Source: Rossellomorea marisflavi
GTDB lineage: Bacteria; Bacillota; Bacilli; Bacillales; Bacillaceae_B
DNA length: 64,000 nucleotides
Direction: 5' to 3'
Assembly (NCBI RefSeq): GCF_001274775.1
Contig: NZ_LGUE01000001.1
Coordinates: forward strand, 189,302-253,301
The translations under genes and the position numbers were made by a program. Positions 19,244 to 28,953 of the stretch are shown piece after piece. Under the pieces are notes generated by a model, which was not told the origin of the DNA, did not search any database, and worked only from the letters and a program-made list of their open reading frames with translations. The stretch's first letter is position 1; the number at the start of each line of letters is the position of its first letter.

Positions 19244-21598
19244 GTGAATTCCAAAGTACTGAAAACATTAGAGTTTGATAAGATCAAAGAACTACTGAAA
19301 GAATATGCGGCATCCGCACTGGGCCTTGCCAAGGTGACCGCCCTGACACCATCCGTGGACTATGACGAAATCCTGGCCCTCCATGAAGAAACGGATGAAG
19401 CCATGACGATCCTCCGCCTCAAGGGGCATGCACCCCTTGGAGGGATCTTCGATATCAGGCCCCATGTGAAGCGTGCCCAGATCGGTGGCATGCTCTCTCC
19501 CGCCGAACTTGTGCAGGTGGCGAGCACAATCCGTGCAAGCCGTAAGCTGACGCGCTTCGTTGAAGAACTGAAGGAAGAGGAAGTGGAAATCCCGCTCCTG
19601 CAGGAGAAGATGGAATCCGTCATGCCGCTTCCACACCTTGAGCAGGAAATCCGTCAGGTGGTGGACGAAAACGGGAGCATACTCGATTCTGCCAGTGATT
19701 CCCTGCGGAACATACGCACCCAGCTCAGGGCGAATGAAGGAAGGATCAGGGAGAAGCTTGAACGGATGATCCGCTCCTCCAATGCCCAGAAGATGCTATC
19801 GGATGCCATCATCACCATCCGGAACGATCGCTACGTCATCCCGGTGAAACAGGAATATCGCGGCCATTATGGCGGCATCATCCATGATCAGAGTTCCTCT
19901 GGTCAGACCCTTTTCATCGAGCCCGAAGCCATCGTGCAGCTCAATAACCAGCTCAGGGAATTGAAATTGAAAGAGCAGACCGAAATCGAAAAAATCCTCC
20001 TGGCCATGACAGAGAAGGTGCATGAATTCTCAAGTGAGCTCTTCTACATCGTTTCGGTCCTCACGGATGTGGACTTCATGTTCACTAAAGCGAAGTTCGG
20101 CCGTTCCATCAAGGGGACGAAACCGATCGTCAATCAGGATAAGCGGGTCAGGCTGAATAAAGCCCGCCACCCACTGTTGCCAATGGATGACGCTGTGGCC
20201 AACGACATCGAGCTCGGGGATGATTTCTCGGCGATTGTCATCACCGGTCCGAATACAGGGGGGAAAACTGTCACCTTGAAAACACTCGGTTTGACGACCC
20301 TCATGGCACAGGCAGGCCTTCCGATCCCGGCGCTGGATGGTTCCGAGGTAGGGGTTTTCAAGACCGTGTATGCCGATATCGGGGATGAGCAGTCCATCGA
20401 ACAGAGCTTGAGTACGTTCTCCTCCCATATGGTGAACATCGTCGGGATCCTCGATAAAGTCGATTTCGACAGCCTTGTCCTCTTTGATGAGCTTGGGGCT
20501 GGGACCGATCCCCAGGAAGGGGCGGCGCTGGCCATCTCGATCCTTGATGAAGTCCATGCCACCGGAGCGAGAGTGGTCGCAACGACCCATTATCCGGAAC
20601 TGAAGGCATATGGCTATAACCGTGAAGGCGTCGTGAATGCAAGCGTCGAGTTCGATGTGGAAACACTGAGTCCGACCTACCGACTCTTGATCGGGGTACC
20701 GGGACGGAGTAATGCATTCGAGATCTCCGAGCGCCTGGGGTTATCCCAACGGGTCATCACGCGTGCGAAATCCCATATCGGGACCGACAGCAAGGAAGTC
20801 GAGAACATGATTGCTTCCCTCGAGGACAATCGCAGGCAGGGTGAGCGCGAACTGGAAGAAGCGCATGAGCTCTTGAGACAAGCGGAGAAGATGCACAAAG
20901 ACATGCAGAAACAGATGATGGAGTACTACGAGAAGAAGGACTCCCTCTATGAGAAAGCCCAGAAAAAAGCATCCGAAGTCGTCGACAAAGCGAAAGCGGA
21001 AGCGGAGGAAGTGATCCGCGACCTGAGAAGGATGCAGAAGGAAAGCTCGTCCGGGATCAAGGAGCACCAGCTCATCCAGGCGAAAAAACATCTAGAGGAA
21101 GCAGCGCCGAACCTGCCTCAATCGTCGAAACCTAAAAAACAATCGACGGAACGCACGTTGCAACCGGGAGATGAAGTGAAAGTCCTAAGCTTCGATCAAA
21201 AAGGCCATCTCGTCGAGAAGGTATCCAACAAAGAATGGCAGGTTCAGATGGGGATCATGAAGATGAAAGTAAAGGAATCCGATCTGGAATTCATCCAATC
21301 CCAGCAGAAAGTGGAAACCAAGCCGCTTTCCACGGTGAAGGGCAAGGACTTCCATGTGAATCTTGAACTCGATCTCAGGGGGGAACGCTATGAAAATGCT
21401 TTGGCCCGTGTCGATAAATACATCGATGATGCTCTCCTTGCGGGCTATCCGAGGGTTTCCATCATCCATGGGAAGGGCACCGGTGCCCTGCGGCAGGGCG
21501 TCCAGGAATACCTGAAGAATCATCGTGCCGTCAAGAAGGCCCGTTTCGGTGATGCCAGTGAAGGCGGCACCGGGGTAACGGTCATCGAATTCAAGTAG
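19244..21598 (+). CDS. mutS2: Endonuclease MutS2
   Basis: A 784-residue MutS paralogue (B. subtilis 785) that acts in recombination control and, in B. subtilis, in rescue of collided ribosomes rather than mismatch repair. Order: MutS core/clamp-like region, ATPase with Walker A GPNTGGKT near 334 and Walker [17 protein letters not shown] near 407, a long coiled coil (about 520-630), and a C-terminal Smr nuclease domain from about 705 ([25 protein letters not shown]). GTG start at 19244 follows AAAGGTGGAG. Fifteen bases after polX. Confidence 0.97.
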   Translation: MNSKVLKTLEFDKIKELLKEYAASALGLAKVTALTPSVDYDEILALHEETDEAMTILRLKGHAPLGGIFDIRPHVKRAQIGGMLSPAELVQVASTIRASRKLTRFVEELKEEEVEIPLLQEKMESVMPLPHLEQEIRQVVDENGSILDSASDSLRNIRTQLRANEGRIREKLERMIRSSNAQKMLSDAIITIRNDRYVIPVKQEYRGHYGGIIHDQSSSGQTLFIEPEAIVQLNNQLRELKLKEQTEIEKILLAMTEKVHEFSSELFYIVSVLTDVDFMFTKAKFGRSIKGTKPIVNQDKRVRLNKARHPLLPMDDAVANDIELGDDFSAIVITGPNTGGKTVTLKTLGLTTLMAQAGLPIPALDGSEVGVFKTVYADIGDEQSIEQSLSTFSSHMVNIVGILDKVDFDSLVLFDELGAGTDPQEGAALAISILDEVHATGARVVATTHYPELKAYGYNREGVVNASVEFDVETLSPTYRLLIGVPGRSNAFEISERLGLSQRVITRAKSHIGTDSKEVENMIASLEDNRRQGERELEEAHELLRQAEKMHKDMQKQMMEYYEKKDSLYEKAQKKASEVVDKAKAEAEEVIRDLRRMQKESSSGIKEHQLIQAKKHLEEAAPNLPQSSKPKKQSTERTLQPGDEVKVLSFDQKGHLVEKVSNKEWQVQMGIMKMKVKESDLEFIQSQQKVETKPLSTVKGKDFHVNLELDLRGERYENALARVDKYIDDALLAGYPRVSIIHGKGTGALRQGVQEYLKNHRAVKKARFGDASEGGTGVTVIEFK

Positions 21599-21622
21599 TA
21601 GAGGAGAGAAGGGGGATTCCTA

Positions 21623-22030
21623 GTGGAGAAAATCTGGGAGAATGTGTTGGTGAAGACCGCTGCGAACTACAGCGTCGTCATTCTCTGCCTTGTTCTTTTC
21701 CTGGCAATCTTTGAACTTGTCACGAAGTATAAGAACTGGGAAGAAATCAAGAAGGGGAATCTTGCCGTGGGCATGGCTACCGGAGGGAAGATCTTCGGGA
21801 TCGCCAATATTTTCAGTCATTCCATCGATCATAATGATACGATCATCACGACGATCGGATGGGGTGTCTACGGCTTTTCCCTCCTGCTGATCGGGTACTT
21901 CATCTTTGAGTTCCTGACACCTAGATTCAAGATCGACGAAGAGATAGCCAATGATAACCGCGCTGTAGGATTCATTTCCCTCGTCATTTCCGTCGGACTA
22001 TCCTATGTCATCGGCGCAGGAATTTCATAA
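21623..22030 (+). CDS. yshE: DUF350 membrane protein YshE
   Basis: A 135-residue membrane protein with about four hydrophobic helices (near 12-35, 50-65, 72-95, 110-132), matching DUF350 and the position of yshE after mutS2 in B. subtilis. Function unknown. The GTG start at 21623 is preceded by AGAAGGGGG. It is followed 12 bases later by a very short membrane ORF with its own ribosome site. Confidence 0.85.
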   Translation: MEKIWENVLVKTAANYSVVILCLVLFLAIFELVTKYKNWEEIKKGNLAVGMATGGKIFGIANIFSHSIDHNDTIITTIGWGVYGFSLLLIGYFIFEFLTPRFKIDEEIANDNRAVGFISLVISVGLSYVIGAGIS

Positions 22031-22041
22031 GGAGAGGGAAT

Positions 22042-22125
22042 ATGGAGAAACTGGCGAAAGTATTATTGGCCCTTTGCGGAGGATTCATCGTGGTGGGTAT
22101 CATTTATATGGTTTTCTTTGCTTGA
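22042..22125 (+). CDS. Candidate 27-residue single-pass membrane peptide
   Basis: An ATG at 22042 preceded by AAGGAGAGGG (22029-22038) opens a 27-codon frame. The peptide has a short charged head (MEKLAK) and then an uninterrupted hydrophobic helix rich in V, L, I, G and F to the C-terminus. It begins 12 bases after the yshE stop, in the same transcript and before the operon terminator. I do not recognise a family. The strong site, tight spacing and perfect TM-like composition argue it is translated. Confidence 0.6.
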   Translation: MEKLAKVLLALCGGFIVVGIIYMVFFA

Positions 22126-22144
22126 CCGCCTTAATATTGAAAGG

Positions 22145-22179
22145 AAGACTGTCATACAGTAGTGGTGACAGTCTTTTTT
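22145..22179 (+). terminator. Terminator of the zapA-yshE operon
   Basis: Stem AAGACTGTCA/TGACAGTCTT with six T. Confidence 0.85.
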
Positions 22180-22247
22180 ATATGGGATGACTCCTGACAA
22201 GGGAGGATGACCATAGGCTAAAAGAAGGACTGGGAATCGAATACAAA

Positions 22248-22276
22248 TTGTATCTGAAGTCCTGATGTTTTATAAT
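22248..22276 (+). promoter_or_regulatory. lcfA: Sigma-A promoter of lcfA
   Basis: TTGTAT at 22248-22253 and TATAAT at 22271-22276, 17 bases apart. No FadR-type palindrome is visible here. Confidence 0.65.
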
Positions 22277-22320
22277 GGGAATAGAATAAATTTTCAAACA
22301 ATTAGACGGGAGGGATCGGT

Positions 22321-24018
22321 ATGAACAAACCCTGGCTCGCTGAATACCCCGAGCAGATTCCAAGGGAGTTTTCGCTGGTGGAAAAACCGCTTCAGAGCTA
22401 TCTGACTGATGCGGCGGAGAAATATGGTGGGAAAACGGCGATCCATTTCATGGGCAAGGAATTGAGCTATAGTGAGGTGCACGAAGCGGCACTCAAATTC
22501 GGCTCTTACCTGCAGGGGCTCGGGATCGAAAAAGGAGACCGTGTGGCCATCATGCTCCCCAACACGCCGCAGTCGGTCGTTGCCTACTACGGCATCCTCT
22601 ATGCCGGAGGAGTCGTTGTGCAGACGAATCCACTTTATATGGAGCGGGAGATCGAGTATCAGATGAAGGATTCGGGTGCCAAGGTGATGCTCACCCTGGA
22701 TATCCTTTATCCACGGGTCACGAAGGTGATGAAGGAAACCGAGCTTGAACACATAATTGTAACCGCTATCAAGGATTGTCTCCCCTTCCCCAAAAACCTG
22801 ATTTATCCCTTCATCCAAAAGAAGCAGTACGGCATCGTCGTGAAGGTGGAGCCGTCTGAAACCATCCATCTCTATACGGACATCATGAAGAGAAGTGCAG
22901 GAGGACTTGCGGAACCGGAGGGGTTTGATTTTGCGGAAGACCTTGCCCTCCTTCAGTATACGGGAGGGACAACGGGGTTCCCGAAAGGGGTCATGCTCAC
23001 CCATCAAAATCTGGTGGCCAATGCGTCCATGTGCGATATCTGGCTTTATAAGTGCCGGAAGGGTGAAGAACGGGTCCTGGGCATCCTCCCATTCTTCCAT
23101 GTCTATGGGATGACAGCCGTCATGGTGCTATCCATCATGCAGGGGTATACCCTCATCCTCCTTCCGAAATTCGATGCCACCACGACCCTCAAGACGATCC
23201 AAAAGCAGAAGCCGACCCTGTTTCCCGGAGCTCCGACAATCTATATCGGATTGTTGAATCATCCGGATCTCAAGAAGTACGATCTCTCATCCATCGATTC
23301 ATGCATCAGCGGAAGTGCATCGCTCCCCGTCGAGGTGCAGCAGCAATTCGAAGCGATAACAGGAGGAAAGCTGGTCGAAGGATATGGCTTGACGGAGTCA
23401 TCGCCGGTCACGCACTCCAACTTCCTGTGGGATAAAGAGAGGGTGAAGGGGAGCATCGGCGTCCCTTGGCCGAATACCGACAGCGTCATCCTGTCCATGG
23501 AAACGGGGGAACCGCTGCCGCCGAATGAAATCGGTGAGATCGCCGTGAAGGGTCCGCAGGTGATGAAGGGATACTGGAATCGTCCTGAAGAAACCGAACA
23601 GACGCTGAAGGACGGCTGGCTCCTTACGGGGGACGTCGGCTACATGGATGAACGCGGATACTTTTTCGTAGTGGATCGCAAGAAGGATATGATCATTGCA
23701 GGAGGCTTCAATATTTACCCGCGGGAAATCGAAGAAGTCCTGTACGAACACCCTGCCATCCAGGAGGTCGTCGCAGCCGGAGTGCCAGATGCCTATCGGG
23801 GCGAAACCGTAAAAGCATATGTGGTCCTCAAGGAAGGCGCGTCCCTGACAGAAGAAGAGCTCAACGTTTATGCGAGGAAATATCTTGCCGCCTATAAGGT
23901 CCCGAGGATTTATGAATTCAGGAAAGAGCTGCCGAAAACAGCTGTCGGAAAGATCCTCCGCAGGGCGCTGGTGGAAGAAGAACGCGTCAAGCTGGAAGAA
24001 GAGGAGAAATTAAGTTAA
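22321..24018 (+). CDS. lcfA: Long-chain fatty-acid-CoA ligase
   Basis: A 565-residue ANL-superfamily acyl-CoA synthetase (B. subtilis LcfA 560) activating fatty acids with ATP and CoA for beta-oxidation. Motifs: P-loop-like LLQYTGGTTGFPKG near 210-223, GYGLTESSP near 355, the TGD of LLTGDVGYMDERGYF near 438, the hinge VDRKKDMI near 455, and the C-terminal AVGKILRR with the catalytic Lys near 542. RBS GGGAGGG precedes the ATG. It heads lcfA-fadR-fadB-etfB-etfA, though a weak terminator and a second promoter precede fadR. Confidence 0.95.
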   Translation: MNKPWLAEYPEQIPREFSLVEKPLQSYLTDAAEKYGGKTAIHFMGKELSYSEVHEAALKFGSYLQGLGIEKGDRVAIMLPNTPQSVVAYYGILYAGGVVVQTNPLYMEREIEYQMKDSGAKVMLTLDILYPRVTKVMKETELEHIIVTAIKDCLPFPKNLIYPFIQKKQYGIVVKVEPSETIHLYTDIMKRSAGGLAEPEGFDFAEDLALLQYTGGTTGFPKGVMLTHQNLVANASMCDIWLYKCRKGEERVLGILPFFHVYGMTAVMVLSIMQGYTLILLPKFDATTTLKTIQKQKPTLFPGAPTIYIGLLNHPDLKKYDLSSIDSCISGSASLPVEVQQQFEAITGGKLVEGYGLTESSPVTHSNFLWDKERVKGSIGVPWPNTDSVILSMETGEPLPPNEIGEIAVKGPQVMKGYWNRPEETEQTLKDGWLLTGDVGYMDERGYFFVVDRKKDMIIAGGFNIYPREIEEVLYEHPAIQEVVAAGVPDAYRGETVKAYVVLKEGASLTEEELNVYARKYLAAYKVPRIYEFRKELPKTAVGKILRRALVEEERVKLEEEEKLS

Positions 24019-24023
24019 ACTGT

Positions 24024-24049
24024 TGAAGGAGAATCCTTCCTTCTTTTTT
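24024..24049 (+). terminator. Short terminator after lcfA
   Basis: GAAGGA/TCCTTC stem followed by a T6 tract; short stem, so probably partial. Confidence 0.5.
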
Positions 24050-24070
24050 GTTGGCGGATGGTACAGGCTG

Positions 24071-24097
24071 TTGACAATCACAGGAGAACCTTATAAT
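24071..24097 (+). promoter_or_regulatory. fadR: Promoter of fadR
   Basis: Consensus TTGACA at 24071-24076 and TATAAT at 24092-24097, with a short 15-base spacer. The FadR operator begins 10 bases downstream. Confidence 0.6.
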
Positions 24098-24106
24098 ATA
24101 GAAATA

Positions 24107-24124
24107 TGAATGAATGGTCATTCA
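24107..24124. promoter_or_regulatory. FadR operator
   Basis: Perfect palindrome TGAATGA-ATGG-TCATTCA, matching the B. subtilis FadR (YsiA) consensus TGAATGAN4-5TCATTCA. It lies just downstream of the fadR promoter, where repression would autoregulate fadR and control fadB-etfBA; long-chain acyl-CoA releases FadR. Confidence 0.88.
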
Positions 24125-24151
24125 TTATTCTATAAGGCAGGTCAAAAACCT

Positions 24152-24757
24152 ATGAAGCGAAATAAACCAAAATATAAACAGATCATCGATGCCGCGGTCA
24201 TTGTGATTGCCGAAAACGGCTACCATCAGGCGCAGGTTTCCAAGATTGCCAAGCAGGCAGGAGTGGCGGACGGGACGATCTATCTTTATTTCAAAAACAA
24301 AGAAGACATCCTGATTTCCCTCTTCAAAGAAAAGATGAGCCTGTTCGTGGATAAAATCGAGGAAGTTATTGCAGGAAAACAGACAGTTTCAGAGAAATTA
24401 TTAGTAATGATCGAAAATCATTGTAAGATCCTGTCGGATGATCACCACCTCGCCATCGTGACGCAGCTGGAGCTTCGACAATCCAATAAGGAGATCCGTC
24501 TCAAGATCAATGATGTCTTGAAAGGATACCTGAAGCTGATCGATACCATCCTGGTCAGCGGAGTGGAGTCAGGCGAATTTTCAGCAAATCTCGATGTAAG
24601 GCTGGCACGGCAGATGATCTTCGGAACGCTGGATGAAATGGTCACCACCTGGGTGATGAATGAACAGAAATATGATCTGACGGCCCAGGTACCAACCATC
24701 CACAAGCTGCTGCTTCAAGGATGCGGCGGCAGGAACACAATCAGTTTAGGGGGATGA
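24152..24757 (+). CDS. fadR: Fatty-acid degradation regulator FadR (TetR family)
   Basis: A 201-residue TetR-type repressor. The N-terminal HTH (KYKQIIDAAVIVIAENGYHQ through GTIYLYFKNKEDIL, about 6-55) is nearly identical in pattern to B. subtilis FadR; the C-terminal half would bind acyl-CoA. The ATG at 24152 gives MKRNKPKYKQ, agreeing with the family; the longer frame from 24110 would overlap the operator. It overlaps or abuts fadB and is transcribed with it. Confidence 0.92.
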   Translation: MKRNKPKYKQIIDAAVIVIAENGYHQAQVSKIAKQAGVADGTIYLYFKNKEDILISLFKEKMSLFVDKIEEVIAGKQTVSEKLLVMIENHCKILSDDHHLAIVTQLELRQSNKEIRLKINDVLKGYLKLIDTILVSGVESGEFSANLDVRLARQMIFGTLDEMVTTWVMNEQKYDLTAQVPTIHKLLLQGCGGRNTISLGG

Positions 24758-24759
24758 AA

Positions 24760-25530
24760 ATGGAGAATCTTTCGTGGACACTGGAAGGGAATGTAGCATC
24801 CGTGCTCATTCAGAGACCCCCTGCCAATGCGTTGGCAAGCGGGCTCATTTCTGAAATAGATGCTCTATTGAATGAGCTTGAGGGGAACCGGGACGTCCGG
24901 GTCATCCTCTTGAAGGGAGAAGGCCGATTCTTCTCCGCAGGAGCCGATATCAAGGAATTCACCACCATCGAGACCGGAGAGGAGTTCTCGAAGCTCGCCG
25001 GACGGGGGCAGGAAGTATTCGAGCGCATGGAAAACTTCCCGAAACCGATCATTGCCGCCATTCACGGTGCTGCACTGGGAGGCGGACTCGAGCTCGCCAT
25101 GGGATGTCACATCCGTCTCGTGAGTGAAAACGCAAAGCTCGGCCTTCCCGAGCTCCAGCTGGGCCTTGTGCCAGGTTTCGCCGGTTCACAGCGTCTTCCG
25201 AAACTCGTCGGACGCGCCAAGGCAGCGGAGATGCTCCTGACAAGTGAGCCGATCTCTGGTGTCGAAGCGGTACAATGGGGCCTTGCCAATAAAGCGTATC
25301 CTGAAGAGGAGCTTTTTGAAAAGGCTTCGGAGCTTGCAGCAAAGATCGCCAAAAAGAGTCCCGTGGCCATGAAGGCTGCCATCGAATTGCTCAGCTACAC
25401 AAAAGATGACCGATTCTATGCAGGCGTGAAACGTGAAGCCGATATGTTCGGTGAAATCTTCGTCTCTGAGGATGCCAAGGAAGGGATATCAGCCTTCATT
25501 GAAAAGCGCGAACCCCATTTCAAAGGGTAG
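24760..25530 (+). CDS. fadB: Enoyl-CoA hydratase
   Basis: A 256-residue crotonase that hydrates trans-2-enoyl-CoA in beta-oxidation. The oxyanion-hole segments FFSAGADIKEF (near 60) and HGAALGGGLELAMGCH (near 100-115) and the catalytic Glu region GLPELQLGLVPGFAG (near 125-140) are clear. An ATG at 24754 overlaps the fadR stop, but the ATG at 24760 has better spacing from the AGGGGG site (24748-24753), so it is preferred. Translation is coupled to fadR. Confidence 0.93.
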   Translation: MENLSWTLEGNVASVLIQRPPANALASGLISEIDALLNELEGNRDVRVILLKGEGRFFSAGADIKEFTTIETGEEFSKLAGRGQEVFERMENFPKPIIAAIHGAALGGGLELAMGCHIRLVSENAKLGLPELQLGLVPGFAGSQRLPKLVGRAKAAEMLLTSEPISGVEAVQWGLANKAYPEEELFEKASELAAKIAKKSPVAMKAAIELLSYTKDDRFYAGVKREADMFGEIFVSEDAKEGISAFIEKREPHFKG

Positions 25531-25536
25531 GTTCCA

Positions 25537-25567
25537 GGATAGCGGGTGTACGTCCGCTATCCATTCT
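25537..25567 (+). terminator. Hairpin between fadB and etfB
   Basis: Nine-base stem GGATAGCGG/CCGCTATCC with only a weak T tail (ATTCTTC). It may be an RNA-stability or partial termination element rather than a full terminator. Confidence 0.5.
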
Positions 25568-25658
25568 TCGGAACACAATTGTCCGAATCTTCCTAAGAGA
25601 TGCTGTATTTAAAACATTGTTTCGATTACCATAGTCAAATACCAGGAGGGACTGCAGA

Positions 25659-26432
25659 ATGAACATCTATGTACTGTTGAAAAGAACGTTTGACACGGAA
25701 GAGAAGATCTCGATCCAGAATGGGCGCATAGCGGAAGACGGCGCCGAATTCATCATCAATCCGTATGATGAATATGCCGTGGAAGAAGCGATCCAGGTCC
25801 GTGACAATCACGGCGGAGATGTAACCGTTATCACGGTCGGTGGGGAAGAAAGCGAGAAGCAGCTCAGGACAGCTTTGGCCATGGGTGCCGATAAAGCCGT
25901 CCTCATCAATACAGAAGACGACCTCGACCATGGTGACCAGTTCACGACGGCGACGATTCTGGCTCAGTACCTGAAAGATCAGGAAGTCGATCTGATCCTG
26001 GCGGGCAATGTGGCCATCGACGGCGGATCCGGACAGGTGGGTCCAAGGGTGGCAGAGCAACTTGATATCCCGTTCGTCACCACCATCACCAAGCTTGAAA
26101 TCGCTGGTGAAACCGTAACCGTAACGCGTGACGTCGAAGGGGATTCGGAAGTGATCGAAACGTCCCTTCCCCTACTTGTAACAGCTCAGCAAGGGTTGAA
26201 CGAGCCGCGCTATCCTTCACTTCCGGGAATCATGAAAGCCAAGAAAAAGCCTCTTGAAGAGCTTGAATTGGACGATCTTGATCTGGAAGAAGAGGACGTG
26301 GAAGCGAAAACGAAAACAATCGAAATGTATCTTCCGCCGAAAAAAGAGGCCGGCAGGGTGCTCGAAGGAGATGTAGCCGTACAGGTGAGCGAACTGGTAC
26401 AGCTTCTCCGCACGGAAGCGAAAGTTATCTAA
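25659..26432 (+). CDS. etfB: Electron transfer flavoprotein beta subunit
   Basis: A 257-residue EtfB that, with EtfA, accepts electrons from acyl-CoA dehydrogenases. The family segment VDLILAGNVAIDGGSGQVGPRVAEQL (read in two parts, near 105-130) and the AMP-binding region are recognisable, as is RYPSLPGIMKAKKKPLE near 186-202. The RBS CCAGGAGGGAC precedes the ATG. It pairs with etfA 37 bases downstream and follows the fad genes, matching B. subtilis. Confidence 0.95.
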   Translation: MNIYVLLKRTFDTEEKISIQNGRIAEDGAEFIINPYDEYAVEEAIQVRDNHGGDVTVITVGGEESEKQLRTALAMGADKAVLINTEDDLDHGDQFTTATILAQYLKDQEVDLILAGNVAIDGGSGQVGPRVAEQLDIPFVTTITKLEIAGETVTVTRDVEGDSEVIETSLPLLVTAQQGLNEPRYPSLPGIMKAKKKPLEELELDDLDLEEEDVEAKTKTIEMYLPPKKEAGRVLEGDVAVQVSELVQLLRTEAKVI

Positions 26433-26469
26433 TCGACCAGCATACCAATACAATCAGGGGGTTATAAGC

Positions 26470-27450
26470 ATGGCAAGAAAAGTAGTAGTACTTGGTGAAG
26501 TTCGGGACGGATCATTGCGTAATGTATCTTTCGAGGCCATTGCGGCAGCGAAGACGGTAGCGGAAGGCGGAGAAGTCGTCGGAGTCCTCGTCGGGCAATC
26601 GGTGAGCAGCCTCGGTCAAGAATTGATCCACTACGGAGCGGACCGTGTCATCACCGTCGAAGATGAAAAATTGGCTCAATATACGCCGGATGGTTATTCA
26701 CAGGCACTGATGGCTGTGATCGGACAGGAATCCCCAGAGGGGATCATCTTCGGTCATACGGCACTCGGGAAGGATCTTTCACCGAAGCTCGCAGGCAAGC
26801 TGAAGACCGGCCTCGTATCCGATGCGACAGATTTGGAACTCGCAGGAGGGAATCTTGTTTTCACAAGACCGATCTATTCCGGGAAAGCCTTCGAGAAGAA
26901 GATCGTAACGGACGGAGTCATCTTTGCGACCATCCGACCGAATAATATCGAGCCACTGGCTAAGGACGAAGCCCGCACAGGTGATGTGGCCTCCCTATCC
27001 GTGGAGATCAAGGATCTGCGAACCATCATCAAGGATGTTGTCCGCAAGGCGAGCGAAGGGGTCGACCTGTCCGAGGCAAAAGTCATCATCGCTGGAGGAC
27101 GCGGCGTGAAGAGCGAGGATGGGTTCAATCCTCTCAAAGAACTCGCCGATGTCCTTGGCGGTGCAGTCGGGGCCTCAAGGGGTGCATGTGATGCCGACTA
27201 CTGCGATTATTCCCTCCAGATCGGTCAAACCGGTAAAGTCGTCACACCGGATCTTTACATCGCCTGCGGAATTTCCGGAGCGATCCAGCATCTCGCCGGA
27301 ATGTCCAACTCCAAGGTCATTGTTGCCATCAACAAAGACCCGGAAGCGAACATCTTCAATGTAGCCGACTATGGGATCGTAGGGGACCTCTTTGAAGTGG
27401 TACCACTCCTCACGGAAGAGTTCAAAAAGCTGAAAGTGTCTTCTTCCTGA
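26470..27450 (+). CDS. etfA: Electron transfer flavoprotein alpha subunit
   Basis: A 326-residue FAD-binding alpha subunit. The C-terminal FAD domain shows [12 protein letters not shown], the [25 protein letters not shown] stretch (in two parts) and [22 protein letters not shown], characteristic of EtfA. Together with EtfB it links beta-oxidation to the quinone pool. GGGGGTTATAAGC precedes the ATG. Confidence 0.96.
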   Translation: MARKVVVLGEVRDGSLRNVSFEAIAAAKTVAEGGEVVGVLVGQSVSSLGQELIHYGADRVITVEDEKLAQYTPDGYSQALMAVIGQESPEGIIFGHTALGKDLSPKLAGKLKTGLVSDATDLELAGGNLVFTRPIYSGKAFEKKIVTDGVIFATIRPNNIEPLAKDEARTGDVASLSVEIKDLRTIIKDVVRKASEGVDLSEAKVIIAGGRGVKSEDGFNPLKELADVLGGAVGASRGACDADYCDYSLQIGQTGKVVTPDLYIACGISGAIQHLAGMSNSKVIVAINKDPEANIFNVADYGIVGDLFEVVPLLTEEFKKLKVSSS

Positions 27451-27676
27451 TCACTCCCTGTAAAAAGGACTGGGTGTCGGGGTGGAATTTCTCTCGATGA
27501 ACACATAGGATAAGAAAAGAAGAATAAGGAGTGGCGGATGCTTGCTCCTTATTTTCATGGAATGGGGTATAAACCTCTACCGGCAGGGGGAAAGTAGCTA
27601 CGAGCAGATTTATAGCATCCTACCGGTTACGGTGATATACTTACGATACATTTTAAGATTTGGGAGGCACATTTAA

Positions 27677-27991
27677 ATGGCTATTACACATGCAACTGAT
27701 CAAAGCTTCACAGCTGAAACAAACTCTGGTCTCGTACTTGCGGACTTCTGGGCTCCATGGTGTGGACCTTGTAAAATGATCGCTCCTGTATTGGAAGAAT
27801 TGGACAGCGAAATGGGCGAAAAAGTTAAAATCGTCAAAGTCGATGTAGATGAAAACCAAGAAACAGCAGGAAAATACGGCGTAATGAGCATCCCGACTCT
27901 CGTCATCCTAAAAGACGGCGAAGTCGTAGATAAAGTCATCGGTTTCCAACCGAAAGAAGCACTAGCTGAACTAGTCAACAAACACGCGTAA
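27677..27991 (+). CDS. trxA: Thioredoxin
   Basis: A 104-residue thioredoxin with the active site WAPWCGPCK (Cys 29 and 32) and the cis-proline segment SIPTLVILKDGE. It keeps cytoplasmic dithiols reduced and serves ribonucleotide reductase and other enzymes. TTGGGAGGC is upstream of the ATG. Codon use suggests high expression. A strong terminator follows at 28002-28035. Confidence 0.97.
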   Translation: MAITHATDQSFTAETNSGLVLADFWAPWCGPCKMIAPVLEELDSEMGEKVKIVKVDVDENQETAGKYGVMSIPTLVILKDGEVVDKVIGFQPKEALAELVNKHA

Positions 27992-28001
27992 GCACGCCAC
28001 A

Positions 28002-28035
28002 AAAAGCATCCGGCCCAAAGCCGGATGCTTTTTTG
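28002..28035 (+). terminator. Terminator after trxA
   Basis: Stem AAAAGCATCCGGC/GCCGGATGCTTTT with T6. Confidence 0.9.
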
Positions 28036-28270
28036 TTTTATTTAAACCAATGGGGATGGGGAACATTATGTGAAAGATGATCCATACCCGTTTGATTTAG
28101 ACAGGCGATTCGTCCTCTAAATACAAGAAATATTCAGAGTGAAAAAAGCGGTCCACATTCCTTCTGATAATCAAAAAAAGGATTAAAGAAACCTAAAGCG
28201 ATTCATTAGATAGTCCCTCAGTAAGATAAATACCGCCCACCCCAATGAAGAAACAGCACACAATATTGCA

Positions 28271-28526
28271 CCACCAAAGAGTGGAATGGAGCGAAGGGCA
28301 CTTGACTCCAACGGGAATAGAGGAAAGATCGAGATCCCGCAGGCGCAGCCGAGGAAGCTCGACTTCCTCCCCGTGGAAAGCAAGTGCCCGAAGCGCAAAG
28401 GAACGGTCCAAATTTTCACTGCTATCCCAATCCTTTAAGGGAGCCAAAAATGATTCATCAGATTTCATCCTTTCAGAAAGAGTAGTACCTGCACACCCAA
28501 AAGGATCAAAAACACATACTGATCAA
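28271..28526 (+). repeat. Tandem structured repeat, unit 1 (copy C1)
   Basis: Arms GGGCACTTG (28296-28304) and CAAGTGCCC (28381-28389) are perfectly complementary. The core contains ACTCCAACGGGAATAG and CCCCGTGGAAAG. A conserved 110-base spacer follows, with TTTTCACTGCTATCC and CACCCAAAAGGATC. The next unit begins 256 bases later. Confidence 0.9.
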
Positions 28527-28786
28527 CCACCAAAGAGTGAAATGAAGCGAAGGACGCTTGACTCCAACGGGAAAAGAGGGATGATCGAGACCCCGGAGGC
28601 CTGCCGAGGAGGCTCGACACCCTCCCCATGGAAAGCAAGCGCCTGAAGCGCAAAGGAACGGTCTAATTTTTCACTGCTATCCCAATCCTTTAAGGGAACC
28701 GAAAATGATTCAGCAGAAGAAGATTCCATCCTCTAAGAAAGAGTAGTACCTGCACACCCAAAAGGATCAAAAACACATACTGATCA
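28527..28786 (+). repeat. Tandem structured repeat, unit 2 (copy C2)
   Basis: Arms AGG(A)CGCTTG (28551-28560) and CAAGCGCCT (28636-28644). Both arms changed relative to units 1 and 3, and they still pair. The core has ACTCCAACGGGAAAAG and CCCCATGGAAAG. The spacer matches unit 1 closely. Confidence 0.9.
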
Positions 28787-28925
28787 ACAACCAAAGAGTG
28801 GAATGAAGCGAAGGGCACTTGACTCCAATGGGAAAAGAGGGATGATCGAGACCCCGGAGGCTTGCCGAGGAGGCTCGACACCCTCCCCATGGAAAGCAAG
28901 TGCCCGAAGCGCAATGAAACGGTCT
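28787..28925 (+). repeat. Tandem structured repeat, unit 3 (copy C3, partial)
   Basis: Arms GGGCACTTG (28813-28821) and CAAGTGCCC (28897-28905), core ACTCCAATGGGAAAAG and CCCCATGGAAAG. The downstream spacer seen in units 1 and 2 is missing, so the array ends here. Confidence 0.9.
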
Positions 28926-28953
28926 AATCCCAACCGCTCACCATATCCCGAAT

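Noticed and set aside
28271..28925. Possible CRISPR array
   Set aside because: Units are about 258 bases, spacers are conserved rather than unique, and no cas genes are nearby.
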